Part shown: piece after piece, positions 1-11,415 of the stretch
Layout of the letters: each line of letters starts with the position of its first letter
Position numbering within the stretch: the stretch's first letter is position 1
Origin: Bigelowiella natans CCMP2755
Taxonomy: Eukaryota; Cercozoa; Chlorarachniophyceae
Length of the DNA: 53,320 nucleotides
Direction of reading: 5' to 3'
Assembly (NCBI GenBank): GCA_000320545.1
Contig: ADNK01001521.1
Coordinates: 1-53,320 of the forward strand
Program-made: the position numbers and the translations under genes
The notes under the pieces: generated by a model
The model's input: only the letters and a program-made list of their open reading frames with translations
Database searches by the model: none
What the model was told of the DNA's origin: nothing

Positions 1-167
1 GCCCCCCCCCCCCCCCCCCCCTTTTGTCTTTTTATCCCGCCCCCATCTCCTATGGGGGGTGTATGGTGTGTCTTGTTCCCCTCTTCCCCCCCCCCCCCCC
101 TCCTCTCTCCCTCTCCCTAATTACCTCTTTCACCCACCTCAACCCCAAACACGAAAAAAGGAATTAG

Positions 168-2594
168 CGCGGACATGGCATCTATGACGTACGACACTAA
201 CGCCTTCCATAACGCCTACTTGGATCTGATCGTGGACGACTTGGACGAGCATGGTAACATTCCTGACGTCGTGCCGCACTTGCGCTATGGGCAGAACCCC
301 GGGGATCCAAGCTGGAGCAGCGCTCTTGTGACGATCATGTAAAAATGGGTGAGGGAACGGAATGAGGAGGGAGGGGGGAGAGCAGAACATTAATAACAGT
401 TGCTCGAAAGTAATATTAGTTAGAGGTAATAGTTGTTTGGGTGATGAGCATGGTAGGAATAGGGAGTTTGACCATCACTTGGGTCAATCACGCCACCCAT
501 TATCAGGTATTCCCGGTACCATTTTGCAAACGACCTTTCCTCGTACCGCAAGCATCGCGACGATGTCAAGTTGTACCTGGAAGGGCTTTGGCGCTTTGTG
601 ATGGAAGAGCAAGGTAAATAGATGAGGTCTTTATCTATTCCGGACTTGATGCCGTCGTTGGTGGTGGTGGTGATGATGATGATGATGATGATGACGACGA
701 AAAAGCCATAGTTCCATCGTACCATCACCATGCTCGGTGTTTGGCTTACCATCGTCGTGTGCTACATACTGCTATGCCTGTAGTCCCCCCCGGCCTAGTT
801 GTGTTGGCTCGTTTTGGTGATTTTGGTCGGATTTGGAGCGTTTGCAGCGGGTTGACGGCTATGCATGAAGCCAGTCAACAACTTTGCTCCCTGCGAGATG
901 GGATGGGATGGGGATGGGTACTTGATCAATGAGTAATATAACATTCTTCTGCAGGTGGGCTGTACCGTATGCTCGCTGTCGGAGTGCAGTTCGGGTATAT
1001 TGGTGAGTGGGTTGCGAATGTGGATGCGGATCGACCTACGATCACGTACACCTCGGTATTCGCGTGGCTCCTTGCATTGCAAAAGTCCGCCGAGATGGCC
1101 ACGGCAGCTGGGGATGAGGAATACGCTGCCATTTTCTCGAAAAACGCTACAGAGGTCTCTCTCTCTCTGTGCGTGTGTGTGTGCTGTATGGATTGAATTT
1201 GAATAAATATGCAAAGTATACAAACAAAAAGCGTAGCCTTCGAATTTGTGGGTCGTTCAGATATTATTCTTAGAGCTTATCGCCATTTTGGAACAACTCT
1301 ATCTCATACATGTTTTCCTTCCCTCTTCACCAAGGTGGCCGAATTGTTTACGGACGTCTACTTCAACAACATCACAAAATGGTTCGAAAACCAGCAGCAG
1401 ACGGCCATGGCACTTGGGTTGCGGCTCAACGTGCTCTCCCCAGAGGACGCAACACTTGCCTCCCAAAATCTTTACAACCGCATCACACAGGCTGACGGTG
1501 GGAATTGGACCACCGGACAAATAGGGTTCAAGTTCCTGCTGCAGCAGCTGGCAAAGTACGGGTACGAGGCACACTACTATCGTATCGCCACTGGCTGGCT
1601 GTCGCAGCAGTAGATGTTGTAGTAGTAACAACAATAGTAATAGGGTTACGCAGGAGAAATCGATGAAGTAGTGGACTTCCGAACCCTTTTAACTCTCGCA
1701 TCCTGCTCCTCCCCGCCTCCGCCCCCCTATCGTCCCTTTTTTGCTCATTCCTCACGTGATAATTCTGTACGTATTTGTGTTATATTTATTGTGCATTGTT
1801 AGCTACGGAAATGTATCCGCCGACTTGGTGACCGCCACCCAATTCCCCTCTCTCGGATATGAGAGGCTGAACACCTACGAACCCGGCATCACCAGCCTGT
1901 GGGAAAGATGGGACGCTTTCAAGATTCAGACAAAAGGAATGGACTCCAGGAACCACCAGTAAACAACACATCATCACAAACTACGCTAGTACGCTACTAC
2001 GTTCGTAAGAGGACGTGTGAGCTTAGCTGCATAGATACTAACACCACCACCGCCACCACAACCACATTGAGAATGAGAGAGGAGGGTAGTTTGAATTTTG
2101 GACGAAGTCTCTCATCGTCCTCCTCACACCCTCGAACGACAACTAATCAGATGGTCCTCTACCGTTGGAACCTTCATCTACGAAATGTGCGGCCTCGTCT
2201 CAAATCAGGAGAAGGGGCTTGGGTTCTCGTTCGAGAAGCCGCTGCAGCTCCGTGCGCAAGGATGCTGTGGTCTTCTAAAGCATGCGTGCGCCAAGACCAA
2301 TAACGCGAATGGGCCCCTCTCCTTCTGCTGGTCCATCGAAGAAGTCAATCGAACCGATGTGCGCGCGCGTATTCCTACTGGAACGCTCAGCGTCATCGAG
2401 GTGCCACTTCGATTGCTTCAGCAGGATGCGGATGGCAATAATGGCGATAGCAACGGCATGCTACCGCTGCAACTACGGATGAAAGAGAAAGGTAGGCGAG
2501 ATGTTTACCACTTCCTTCGGGGTGGTTGGAGCTATTGTTCATCGATGACTGAAATTATTTTGATTATCGTGTTTCTCTCTCTCTTTCTCTCTCT

Positions 2595-2688
<94 letters not shown>

Positions 2689-2933
2689 GAAAGAGATGGA
2701 AAGAGAGAAATTGCGTGTCGACAAGCGTAGAGTCGTCCTCATGTGCTGCATGTTATCTCTATCACAACACAGGCGAGGTATTCTTTGAAGGGATGATATT
2801 CAAGTCCAACACAACACTGGAGCACAAGGACGTACCAGGCCTGCATGCACTTGCTTTCGACCACAAAGCCGCTGCTATCAAGCTCACAGTCGCTTCTGGA
2901 GTTTTTCATTTTCAACTGGACGAAGCTCAATGA
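168..2933 (+). CDS. GH78 alpha-L-rhamnosidase-like protein, 3' part (5' end outside window)
   Basis: Glycoside hydrolase that would release terminal alpha-L-rhamnose from glycans. Seven exons fit with consistent phases: 168-338, 507-613, 955-1154, 1335-1555, 1803-1958, 2151-2491, 2773-2933 (stop TGA 2931). They encode the second half of the six-hairpin catalytic barrel and the C-terminal beta domain. Family signatures seen: GNIPDVVPH near the start, LGLRLNVLSPED and TTGQIGFKFLLQQL in exon 4, ATQFPSLGYERL followed by SLWERWD in exon 5, and a GTFIYEMCGL stretch in exon 6. The WERWD region is a hallmark of GH78. The first exon opens in mid-codon after an AG acceptor, so the start codon, any signal peptide and the upstream acidic motif lie to the left. 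Introns are short except intron 6, which carries a CT/CA/GA microsatellite. Family assignment is from recalled motif patterns; substrate is inferred. Confidence 0.8.
2573..2708. repeat. (CT)n-(CA)n-(GA)n compound microsatellite
   Basis: In intron 6 of the rhamnosidase-like gene, about 58 bases of mostly CT are followed by about 20 bases of CA and about 58 bases of mostly GA. The CT and GA arms are complementary, so the tract can fold into a long hairpin with the CA run as its loop, or form triplex DNA. Confidence 0.9.
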
Positions 2934-3847
2934 CCTAGCTATCTAGTGACACGATCCTCGCTAGCTCGCCATCTCTGTGCATGCGCACAGTTCAATTTCA
3001 GAGATCCCAATTGAGCAACTGCATGGTCGTTGCGACATGACGCATGCACTCGATCATTTGCCCAGCAGCCCAACTAGCCAACACATGAACGCAATTTCAT
3101 GTGATGACTCCATGCACCGACGACTGGAGCGTTTCACTGTTTGCGATGCATCGATCATGCAGCTGAAGATGTGTACGTACGTCGTCATGCATTGCACGCA
3201 CCACACACACCAACTCCATGAAACTTTGGCATCATGTGCCGTGTGTGCGCATTTTTGCATGAAGCTGCGATGCTGCCCACGCTGGCACGTGCGCAGGGTG
3301 CACACAGGCCCACACGCTTGCACGACACGCTAGCACGACACTCCATGTGGCCATGCAAACCGCAACGGCTTTCTTTGTTGCAATCACGTTGAGAACAACG
3401 TTCCTAGCACATTTGCACATGCATTTTGCACCACCCTTTGTCTCTGCACATGCATGTTCAGTGCAGTCGCACAGGTGCTGTGCCACCATGTCAGATCTGG
3501 GACAAAGCCGATGATGCACACGTGTGCATCACAAAAATAGAGGTAAATATTTGGCAAAATTACATACCAATAAGTACCAAAAAAAATTTTCCCAATGAAT
3601 AAAGGTAAGTCAACATTAAGTTTATGTTGCTCCAAAGCTGTACCGTAATCTATGGTTTTTTTTTGGTCCAAATTCCGAGACCACGCGACAGCATTGAAAA
3701 CTACCTGAATTAGATGATTCGCATGATATTAGTTGTCGCAGTATAAAAATCCATTTGTTTTTGGATGTTTGGAATCGAGCCATCATCGGGGAATTTCACA
3801 GCTCTTAATATCACCGACGAGCCACCTTGAGTGAGCGACAGATCGCC
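2934..3847. other. Intergenic spacer with a palindrome-rich island
   Basis: No gene seen. About 2980-3530 is strikingly rich in GCATGC, TGCA, CATG and CACACG words and resembles the islands at 33.8-34.9, 43.2-43.9 and 46.8-48.4 kb. The last 300 bases are AT-richer and should hold the promoter of the WD40 gene; no clear TATA box stands out. Confidence 0.5.
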
Positions 3848-5245
3848 ATGATGCAGCAGGGGGGCGGACGGAAAAACAACAAGAAAAAGAAGCAGAAGCG
3901 CAAGGACATGGAGTCCAAGCTGGGGACTTCGGGGAGGAAGAAGGCAGGGCGGGTGGTAGAAGGTACAGAACTCGAAGAAGAAGGGGAGGGACGGCAGGGG
4001 GGTGGCGGCATGATGGAAGAACAACCTGGAAAATCGGTGTGGAGGCCCGGATACGATCCTATTGGGGATGATGAAGAGCTTGATTTCGACCAAAGTGCTT
4101 ATATCACGTACCATGCGGTTAATATGGAATGGCCGTGCTTGAGTATAGACGTCCTTCGTGACCCTCTCGGGTTTCATCGAACGAAGTTCCCAATGACGAC
4201 CTACCTGGCCTGTGGCTCTCAAGCGCAGAATGAGAACGCGAATAAGGTGTATCTGATGAAGGTTAGCGATATCAAGAAGACTCAGAAAGAGGACAATGAC
4301 ATGGAAGAAGACGACGACGGTGAAAGCGAGGACGAGTCAGAGCCGACGATTGCAACGAAAACGTTTAAACACAAAGGCGCGATCAACCGCATTCGAGCGA
4401 TGCCACAGGCCTCAAACATCCTAGCAACCATGTCTGAAACGAAGGAGGCTCATATATGGGACGTCCAACACCTACTACAGGCTCTGGATTCCCCGTCCTC
4501 TCAGCAGGGAGGGCTGCCAACTACGAAGCCGCTATTCACTTTCACAGGACACCCAGCAGAGGGATACGCCGTCGACTGGTCGCCAAAGGTACCAGGACGC
4601 CTGCTTACTGGAGACTGCTCGAAACACATATATCTGTGGGAAAGAAACGAATCGGGGTGGTCTGTGGACAAGACGCCTTTCAACGGCCACTCTGACTCTG
4701 TGGAGGACATCCAATGGTCACCGAAGGAGGCTGGCGTCTTCGCGTCGTGCTCGGTCGATAAGACGATAAGGATCTGGGATACGCGTAGGAGGAAGAATTC
4801 CATGCTATTCGTGGCGGCGCATCGATCCGACGTGAATGTAATTTCGTGGAACCCCAACAAGTCGCACCTGCTGCTGAGCGGATCAGACGACCACTCCATC
4901 AAGATTTGGGATCTTCGTAAATTCAAAAGCAGTAGCCCTATCGGCCACTTTAAGTATCACATGGGCGCCATCACGTCTCTCCAATGGCATCCAACCGAGG
5001 ACGCGATGTTGGCTGCAGCGTCTGACGACAATCAGCTGACTGTGTGGGACTTGGCCTTGGAGGCTGACGATGAGCAGAAATCGGTCGGAGCGAACGCCAA
5101 CGTAAAGGACATACCCCCACAGCTGCTCTTTGTGCATCAGGGCCAGACGAATATAAAGGAGCTACGCTTCCATCCTCAAATACCGGGACTGATCACAAGC
5201 ACAGCGGCGACAGGGTTGAATATCTTCAAGCCATGTAACTTATAG
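3848..5245 (+). CDS. Glutamate-rich WD repeat protein 1 (GRWD1/Rrb1) orthologue
   Basis: WD40 beta-propeller protein of the GRWD1 (animals)/Rrb1 (yeast) family, a nuclear or nucleolar ribosome-biogenesis factor that chaperones ribosomal protein uL3 and binds histones through an N-terminal CAF1C-type segment. The 465-residue single-exon frame starts at the first ATG of a GCCATGATG context; an upstream in-frame TTG is not a likely start. Seen: Lys/Arg-rich basic tail (residues 1-60), the H4-binding-like block with ITYHAVNMEWPCLSIDV (about 85-105), an Asp/Glu-rich linker (about 145-165), then WD repeats ending in HIWDV, IYLWE, IRIWDT, IKIWDL and LTVWDL. Length matches the family (about 440-500). 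It is the only long gene here without introns. Confidence 0.93.
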   Translation: MMQQGGGRKNNKKKKQKRKDMESKLGTSGRKKAGRVVEGTELEEEGEGRQGGGGMMEEQPGKSVWRPGYDPIGDDEELDFDQSAYITYHAVNMEWPCLSIDVLRDPLGFHRTKFPMTTYLACGSQAQNENANKVYLMKVSDIKKTQKEDNDMEEDDDGESEDESEPTIATKTFKHKGAINRIRAMPQASNILATMSETKEAHIWDVQHLLQALDSPSSQQGGLPTTKPLFTFTGHPAEGYAVDWSPKVPGRLLTGDCSKHIYLWERNESGWSVDKTPFNGHSDSVEDIQWSPKEAGVFASCSVDKTIRIWDTRRRKNSMLFVAAHRSDVNVISWNPNKSHLLLSGSDDHSIKIWDLRKFKSSSPIGHFKYHMGAITSLQWHPTEDAMLAAASDDNQLTVWDLALEADDEQKSVGANANVKDIPPQLLFVHQGQTNIKELRFHPQIPGLITSTAATGLNIFKPCNL

Positions 5246-5689
5246 CCGTGCCGTAGTCACCGCCGTCGTCGTCAATTAGAGTAGTAGTAGTAGTAATAGT
5301 AGTGGCAGTAGTAGTAGCAATAGTAGTAGAGTAGTTTTAGAGAGCCAAGTGCAGTGATATCTCCACCAGCACCACCAGCAATGCTGCTTCCTGCACGGCA
5401 ACATAGATGTTTTACCAGACAAGACTCAGTGGTTGGAATTTGGGGGGCAACGCGATTCGTAATGGTCCCCCCTTCTTCCAATAGGCTGCTATATGAGAAC
5501 ATGCTGGCATCTTGGCCCCTCAACGTTGTTTTAATAGAAATTTTAATTAAGGCTAAGGCCTCATCAAAAAGTAAAGGAAAAGCTGTACGTGTTCACGTGT
5601 ATTTTATATGATCGATACTATGCGTGTTCGTGTGCACAAACATGCCACACACTCACAGCATACATATTATATGTGTGTACGTACGTACT
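5246..5689. other. Intergenic spacer, 3' flank of WD40 gene
   Basis: Begins with (TAG)n-like trinucleotide repeats (about 5277-5337). No conserved coding frame seen. It runs into a degenerate LINE copy. Confidence 0.5.
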
Positions 5690-5812
5690 CGCCGAAAGAA
5701 ACAAGCATAATCTTAGCGCTATAGCCGCGGCATTGCATAGCTACGACACAACGATGACCAGTGGGAAAATGTAATCATTTCATCACATCTGTCTTACATA
5801 TGGATCCATGCA
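5690..5812 (+). mobile_element. Diverged, 5'-truncated LINE 3' end
   Basis: Matches the 3' terminus of the LINE copy at 6247-6682. The last codons (NLSAIAAALHSY in one frame) resemble NLSAVAAALHSY there, and the following untranslated tail TTTCATCACATCTGTCT corresponds to TTTCATTACATCCGTCT. More diverged than the next copy; no (TA)n tail follows. Confidence 0.6.
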
Positions 5813-6189
5813 TGCACGGTTATATAAAAGTAATTTGGAAATTATAAATTGCTATTGCATACAGTACCACGCAACAAATTAATCAACTAAGTGGAGCTGG
5901 CCACAGTCCGAACATATACGATTGTTATACATTATATTGTCACACATACGGCTAAACAGCGTCTAGCACTCGGTGCTATATGCATTTATATTACGTGTGA
6001 TATCAATTACAGATAGGTTTGTCGTATTAATAGCGTGTTACACTTGCTAACATATAATCATACATAGGGAGCATGTACTCTATGGGTTAAAGTGATTAAG
6101 CAATGAAAGGTACAAATGGATGCGCCATTCTATGACCGAACTCAGTTGTGATACGATATGCTAACGCTCGTATGTGCAATATATGAAAC
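5813..6189. other. AT-rich intergenic sequence
   Basis: No gene or clear repeat seen. AT-rich, with many short TATA/ATAT words; possibly decayed transposon sequence. Confidence 0.35.
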
Positions 6190-6246
6190 GAATCTAATGA
6201 AATAATTATATATTTTCAATAGTCATCGTAATGTAGCTGTGCAATA
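6190..6246 (-). mobile_element. LINE 3'-end fragment in inverse orientation
   Basis: On the minus strand it repeats the family's terminal block: AGCTACATTACGATGACTATTGA on this strand corresponds to the AGCTACATTAGGATGACCATTGA core of the next copy (shown here in two parts only to identify it). It lies head to head with that copy, within a few bases. Confidence 0.55.
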
Positions 6247-6574
6247 CACATATACATATTTACAAGCAATGTGCGACACATGCAACACATTGCAAGACAT
6301 GGACCACATTCTGCAATGCAGAAAATACGGACCACAGAGACTCAGAATCAACAAACAACTGACGGCCACCATGGATCGCAACGATGAGACTACGCGTCTC
6401 ACAACCGCAGAAAAAGCAACTCGCAAAGCTGCGCGCAAAGCACGACATGCTAGACCAAATCATGATGCATTTTCATGCATGCAACATGTGACCAAGGAAA
6501 CAAACAGACACAATTTAAGCGCTGTAGCCGCTGCATTGCACAGCTACATTAGGATGACCATTGAAAAAATTTAA
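6247..6574 (+). pseudogene. C-terminal remnant of LINE reverse-transcriptase polyprotein
   Basis: An open frame of about 105 codons ending at 6574. Near its start is a zinc-knuckle-like array CDTCNTLQDMDHILQC (C-x2-C-x7-H-x3-C), as found downstream of the reverse transcriptase in LINE ORF2 proteins. A basic stretch rich in Lys/Arg follows, then NLSAVAAALHSY. No start codon, endonuclease or RT domain is present, so this is a 5'-truncated remnant. Family assignment rests on the knuckle, the tail and the multi-copy 3' end. Confidence 0.65.
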
Positions 6575-6596
6575 ACATTTCATTACATCCGTCTCA

Positions 6597-6682
<86 letters not shown>
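6247..6682 (+). mobile_element. 5'-truncated non-LTR (LINE-type) retrotransposon with (TA)n tail
   Basis: Holds the last coding part of a LINE polyprotein, a very short 3' untranslated region and a long (TA)n tail (about 6602-6682). The shared 3' end reads TTTCATTACATCCGTCTCA before the tail. Other copies with the same end lie at 5690-5812 (+) and at 6190-6246, 16495-16575, 28211-28311 and 46965-47100 (all minus). A shared 3' end with variable 5' truncation is the signature of target-primed reverse transcription. Confidence 0.75.
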
Positions 6683-6684
<2 letters not shown>

Positions 6685-6715
6685 TATGTTTGTATATATC
6701 ATTACGAGTATTTAA

Positions 6716-6881
6716 CATCTTAGTCAATAAAGCAAGGTTGGGCATGATAATCACCACATAAAAGTTTCCACATAAATATGGAATAGCGAATGAATGTGCA
6801 TCTTAGTCAATAAATCAAGGTTGGGCATGATAATCACCACATAAAAGTTTCCACATAAATATGGAATAGCGAATGGATGTG
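6716..6881. repeat. 83-bp direct tandem duplication
   Basis: Two adjacent copies, 6716-6798 and 6799-6881, differ at two positions only by eye. The second copy ends 2 bases before the stop codon of the FKBP gene (minus strand), so the duplication occupies its 3' untranslated or terminator region. Confidence 0.9.
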
Positions 6882-6883
6882 CA

Positions 6884-7960
6884 TCATCTGCCGCCGCCTC
6901 CTCGTAGAAAGCCTTCCGGGGCCACAGTCACCTTTAGTAGTTCCACTTTATATCTCAATTCAGCATTTCCTGGTATTACTTGCGGAGTTGTATCAATCTA
7001 ATGAGTAGATACAAAGGAATAACATAATCCAATGATTAATTGCGAGCTGTAAAACAACTATCGAGAGATCTTTTCCCTCTGAAGTTGGTTCATTCGACGT
7101 GAGTGCATTGATTTTTTGTGCCTTGCTACGCACGTTCTTGTCGCAAAACACTCCGTCGCATGTGGGCTGCACCAGAACTTTCCCTTCTGTGCCTATATCC
7201 ACAACGAGATCGTGTATCAAAGCAAAAATCACAAGGATGCGCAGACAAGATAAAGACCTAGTATTAGTGAGTAGTACCAAATCCAAGATCCGGCGGCACA
7301 ACCACTTCACGCACACCTCCCTCGCGCATTGTACTGAGCTGAATACACATATTAATAAAAGAATGGCTAGTGGTTTCTTTTATAAATAAAATTATCATTA
7401 AATTTCTATTCCAAAATCGAGTGCCTACTCCTTCCATAAGTCCTTCACATATCGCTCCAAAAGGTTTGCCGCCGAAGACGAAGGCTATGGGCTTGTTTCT
7501 GGAATGAATTGCATATATAGTTTTGAGCTGAAGGGATCATTCTAAACTAATTTATGCAAACCTGCTACGTGTCGAGTCGAAAATGCGTCCGTCGGCTGTC
7601 GTAGCGACGTAATGAACAACAACGAGCTTGCCTAAAATTGATTGAGCAATTCACAAATGAAATGATTTGTCATGAAAAGGCTAAGCAGAAAGCTTATGAC
7701 GACCTTGAGAAGGTGTTTTGCCCCTGCCCATTCGCAGATCAGTAACACAGAGGCCGGATTTCTTTGGGAAATGAAACGTCAGCCACGAGTGTCCATGTGT
7801 TTGTGCTATGCGTCTAGCTTACCCAGCAAAGCGCGTTAGAAGATTTTTGCTGCGGAATCGAGACACTAGCCGATGGCGAGGAATTCATCATGGAGAGGTA
7901 TATGGGGAGGAGGCCAGCCATGCTGCGTCTAGCCAGTAGCTGTGTCCCAGGCCCGCCCAT
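6884..7960 (-). CDS. FKBP-type peptidyl-prolyl cis-trans isomerase
   Basis: Single-domain FKBP that would catalyse proline cis-trans isomerisation. Seven exons in phase: 7960-7823, 7761-7704, 7631-7562, 7498-7429, 7338-7278, 7166-7134, 6978-6884; about 174 residues. FKBP signatures in order: SGLCVTDLRMGRGKTP, KLVVVHYVATTADGRIFDST, KPIAFVFGG, MREGGVREVVVPPDLGFG, and IPGNAELRYKVELLKV near the end. The N-terminal exon is rich in Arg, Ser and Met with a hydrophobic stretch, consistent with an organelle presequence; the pattern resembles plastid-lumen FKBPs, which is inference. The start at 7960 is the first in-frame ATG of that exon and could lie further upstream. Exon 6 (33 bp) is the least certain. 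Divergent from the M16 peptidase gene. Confidence 0.85.
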
Positions 7961-8830
7961 CGTCCGTCTGGTTGTTCTGGTATGGTATCTCAGTATCTGA
8001 GTACTTGTGCTCTTTGGTACATGTCGCAAGTGAAAAATGCCTTGCGTTTTGCGAAATTATTCTTGCCTTTCTCTTCCGATTCTTCTCTCGGCTCCCTGCT
8101 CCAAAATGGGCCAGGTCGATGCTGGCATTGTGAAAAAATGAGGGTCTGCCAATGGATGATGGGGGACAGGCTCCTTCTCACTCCGTCATTCTGCGTCATG
8201 GATTTTATTCCCATGTCCCTTTCACACTTTGGGTGACCAAAGCACCAGTGGGCCATTGCTCCAGCTGTGATGATTCGTTTGTCTTGTTCGGACGCGTTCT
8301 CCATTCATCTCATTGGTTTCGTTCAATTGACAAACAAACTGGCCTGCGTTCACCACGTCTAGGTGCAGATGTCACTTGTGTGTGCACTTGCACGCACTTG
8401 GGTTCGTTGTTTCAACGTCGGGCAACCACAGACGCTTGAACATCGTGCACGCTCATCCAGTGTTTGGTTGTGGTTTCCAGCTGGTTTGTGCACTTTGCTC
8501 AGTGCAATCCAATCGTTCAGCTCAGCCGATGATGAAGAAACGAGCAGGAGCCGAACGTTGCCGTGCTGGTGATTGTGGTGCCGCATGCTTCATTGTTGCC
8601 ACCGAACCTTGCTTGTTTTGCGGCGAGCAAGTTGCGATGAAGCCGAACGCATCGTGAACCGTGTGCATTCTCGATCACCACTTGGCCACGAAGTCTCGAG
8701 AAGTGAGAACAACTTTCTCCTTTTCCCCTGCGCGTTTGCGTGCGTGCCGGACTCTGGAAGTTCTTTTTTTAATTTGGCGAGCGCTTCCAACGAACGAGGA
8801 AGATGAACGACTGCGTTCAGTCCAAAACTG
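7961..8830. other. Divergent intergenic region, FKBP / M16 peptidase
   Basis: Contains the upstream regions of both divergent genes. Several short open frames occur but none looks like a known protein. The sequence is rich in CGTTC, GCAAG and TTGC words like the other intergenic islands. No clear TATA box. Confidence 0.4.
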
Positions 8831-9464
8831 ATGCCGAAAATATCCCAACAACTTCTTAAAATTTCAGACCAAAAACCAAGTCGTAGGCAAAAAATCGTCT
8901 GCAATTCAGCAATTCAACCAGCGACTGTGCAAATCCCGGTCGCCCACCGCCTCGCCAACCTGTCCGTCATCGCGCTCGTGCTCCTCGCCGCTTTCTCTGG
9001 AACATCATCTTCTGCAGCCATGCAGGAGCTGGCGAAGTTCCAACTCAAAGGCAGCCCGGCCACTGCGTATCGGTCGAAGACAGGTGCTTTGTATGCTGCG
9101 GTATAGCAGGATGTACAGGAGCTATGAAGTGTTCACTCACCCTGCCTTCGGATCTGCTACCCCCCCATACCCAGGAATGACAATCATTCATGTGGATTCA
9201 AAGGGCCCATTGGTGGAGGGTTACCTCGCACTACCGACTGAGGCAAAAAGCAATAAAGGCATCCCCCACACACTGGAGCACCTCATTTTTCTCGGCAGCA
9301 AAAAGTAAGTCCCACTCCCTCTCTGGCTCTTTTCTACCTCATTACTCCATTCGATGTGGAAAGGTATCCTTACAAAGGGCTCCTGGATATGATGGCTAAC
9401 CGATGCTTTTCCGACGGAACGAACGCTTGGTATCTACACGGGGATATCTTTCCCCCCCCCCTCT

Positions 9465-9542
<78 letters not shown>

Positions 9543-9609
9543 GCAACAGATGCAACTGTTGGAGCACATAGATGCATTATATCTGTGTGTAATACTATGC
9601 TATGGCTGG

Positions 9610-9647
<38 letters not shown>

Positions 9648-9721
9648 TCTTCAGGACGGATATCGACCACACATGCTACACGCTCACCACAGCAGGTTCA
9701 GATTGTTAAAAATTGGCGGTT

Positions 9722-9799
<78 letters not shown>

Positions 9800-11196
9800 G
9801 TGTGTACTGTGTTCTGCCGTGTACGTTGATGATTCATCCTGAAAAAATGTGGATGTGATTAGCTTTCCCTCCTTGTAGCTGAGTAGTCGTAGCCTCTAAT
9901 CATTGCATTACCGAAACCCTTTCACCCTTGTTCGCATGTTTCTGTTGCTGTTTCTGGGCGGGGGGGGGGGGGATGTTTAGGGTCCGAGGGCTTCCTGTCG
10001 CTACTGCCGATATACTTGGATCATATACTACACCCAACATTATCCGAGCATGGCTTTGTGACTGAAGTTTACCATAAGACGAAAGAAGGTATCATCATAT
10101 ATTTTCCTACCTTACGTTTGTGCAGCATAGATCACGGCCTGCCTTCGCAAATCTGAACTCTGGCTGAAGGCCCTCACTTCCTCTTCTCCACTCTTTCTCA
10201 CTAAAGGTCGGGATGGGGGCGTTGTGTATTGCGAGATGGAGGCTCGGAATAACGACGAGGACGATCTCGTCGACAACGCACTTCGCGGACTGCTTTATCC
10301 AGGCGACAAGTGAGCGAAGATGTTTCCCTCTACTAGTTGAGAGCAGACACGTGCATCATTTTGGTTAACGATGTCGTATTCTCACGATCATTGCTGCTTT
10401 CTATTTTTTGTATGTATTCTCTCTTCCCTCCTCCCCCCCCCCCCCTCCCCTCCTCCTCCTCCTCCTCTAACCCTTTTTAGGTGTGGGTACAACAAGGAAA
10501 CAGGGGGGTTGTGCAAGGACATCCGGCAGCTGAGCAACGACGAGATTAAATCGTTCCATCAGCAGTTCTACACGCCGCGAAACCTCATCCTCATCGTGTC
10601 GGGCAAGCTTGATACGACAGGCCTCCTCAAAGCCGTAGCATCTTTCGAGGACAACAGGCAGACGTTAGGGGGAGAGGAGGGTGGAGAGGAGAAAGAGAAG
10701 AAAAGAGAAGAGACTACCTTGAATGGCGACGGCCATGAGGCCAAAGACCATGCAGATGCTACTAACAAGCGAGCATGGTCATCTCCAGTCCCTGGAATCA
10801 TACGCGAACAAGGCAGCAGGGGAGTTGTAACACGCGAGGTCACGTTCCCAAGTGAGGATGAGCAGTGAGTGCATTTTCGCTTTTCTCCTCCTCCTCCCCC
10901 TCCTCCCTTCGCCCCAATCTCTCGCAACACGCAGCATCATCATTATCATCATCATCACTATAGAGCGATCATTGCTTGCCCGTCATGGATCAGGTTTGGA
11001 CAGGCTGTGGTAGGGTGGGAGGGCCCTCCCTTCCGAGATTTACTCGCACGCTCGGCCTTGGAAATTCTGCTGACCTATCTTGTGAAGTCTGCCGTGTCGC
11101 CTCTTATGAAGGCGTTAGTCGAATGCGAAGACCCCATTGCCAGCAACATCTGGTGATATTGATTCATTGATTGATTGGTTGATGGATTGATTTATA

Positions 11197-11235
<39 letters not shown>

Positions 11236-11381
11236 ATAAGAAATGGTAGTAGCAGCAGTAGTAGCACGATTGCGATAGCGCCCACAAGACAAACTTGTTT
11301 GTCTTATCCCCTCCGCACGCACTGCACTGCAGCGGGCAATGTACCCTAAAATAACGAGAAGCAACTCGAACGATTTCCTAT

Positions 11382-11415
<34 letters not shown>

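Noticed and set aside
1-118. C-rich start of the window as a telomere or CRISPR-like repeat
   Set aside because: Plain poly-C and C/T-rich low complexity with no periodic repeat-spacer structure or telomeric unit.
2098-2751. Long open frames across the CT/CA/GA tract, both strands
   Set aside because: They are low-complexity translations of the microsatellite. The real exon (2151-2491) is in another context and ends before the tract.
8140-8806. Several overlapping open frames upstream of the M16 gene
   Set aside because: None resembles a known protein or joins the neighbouring genes by splice phase. Composition matches the intergenic islands.
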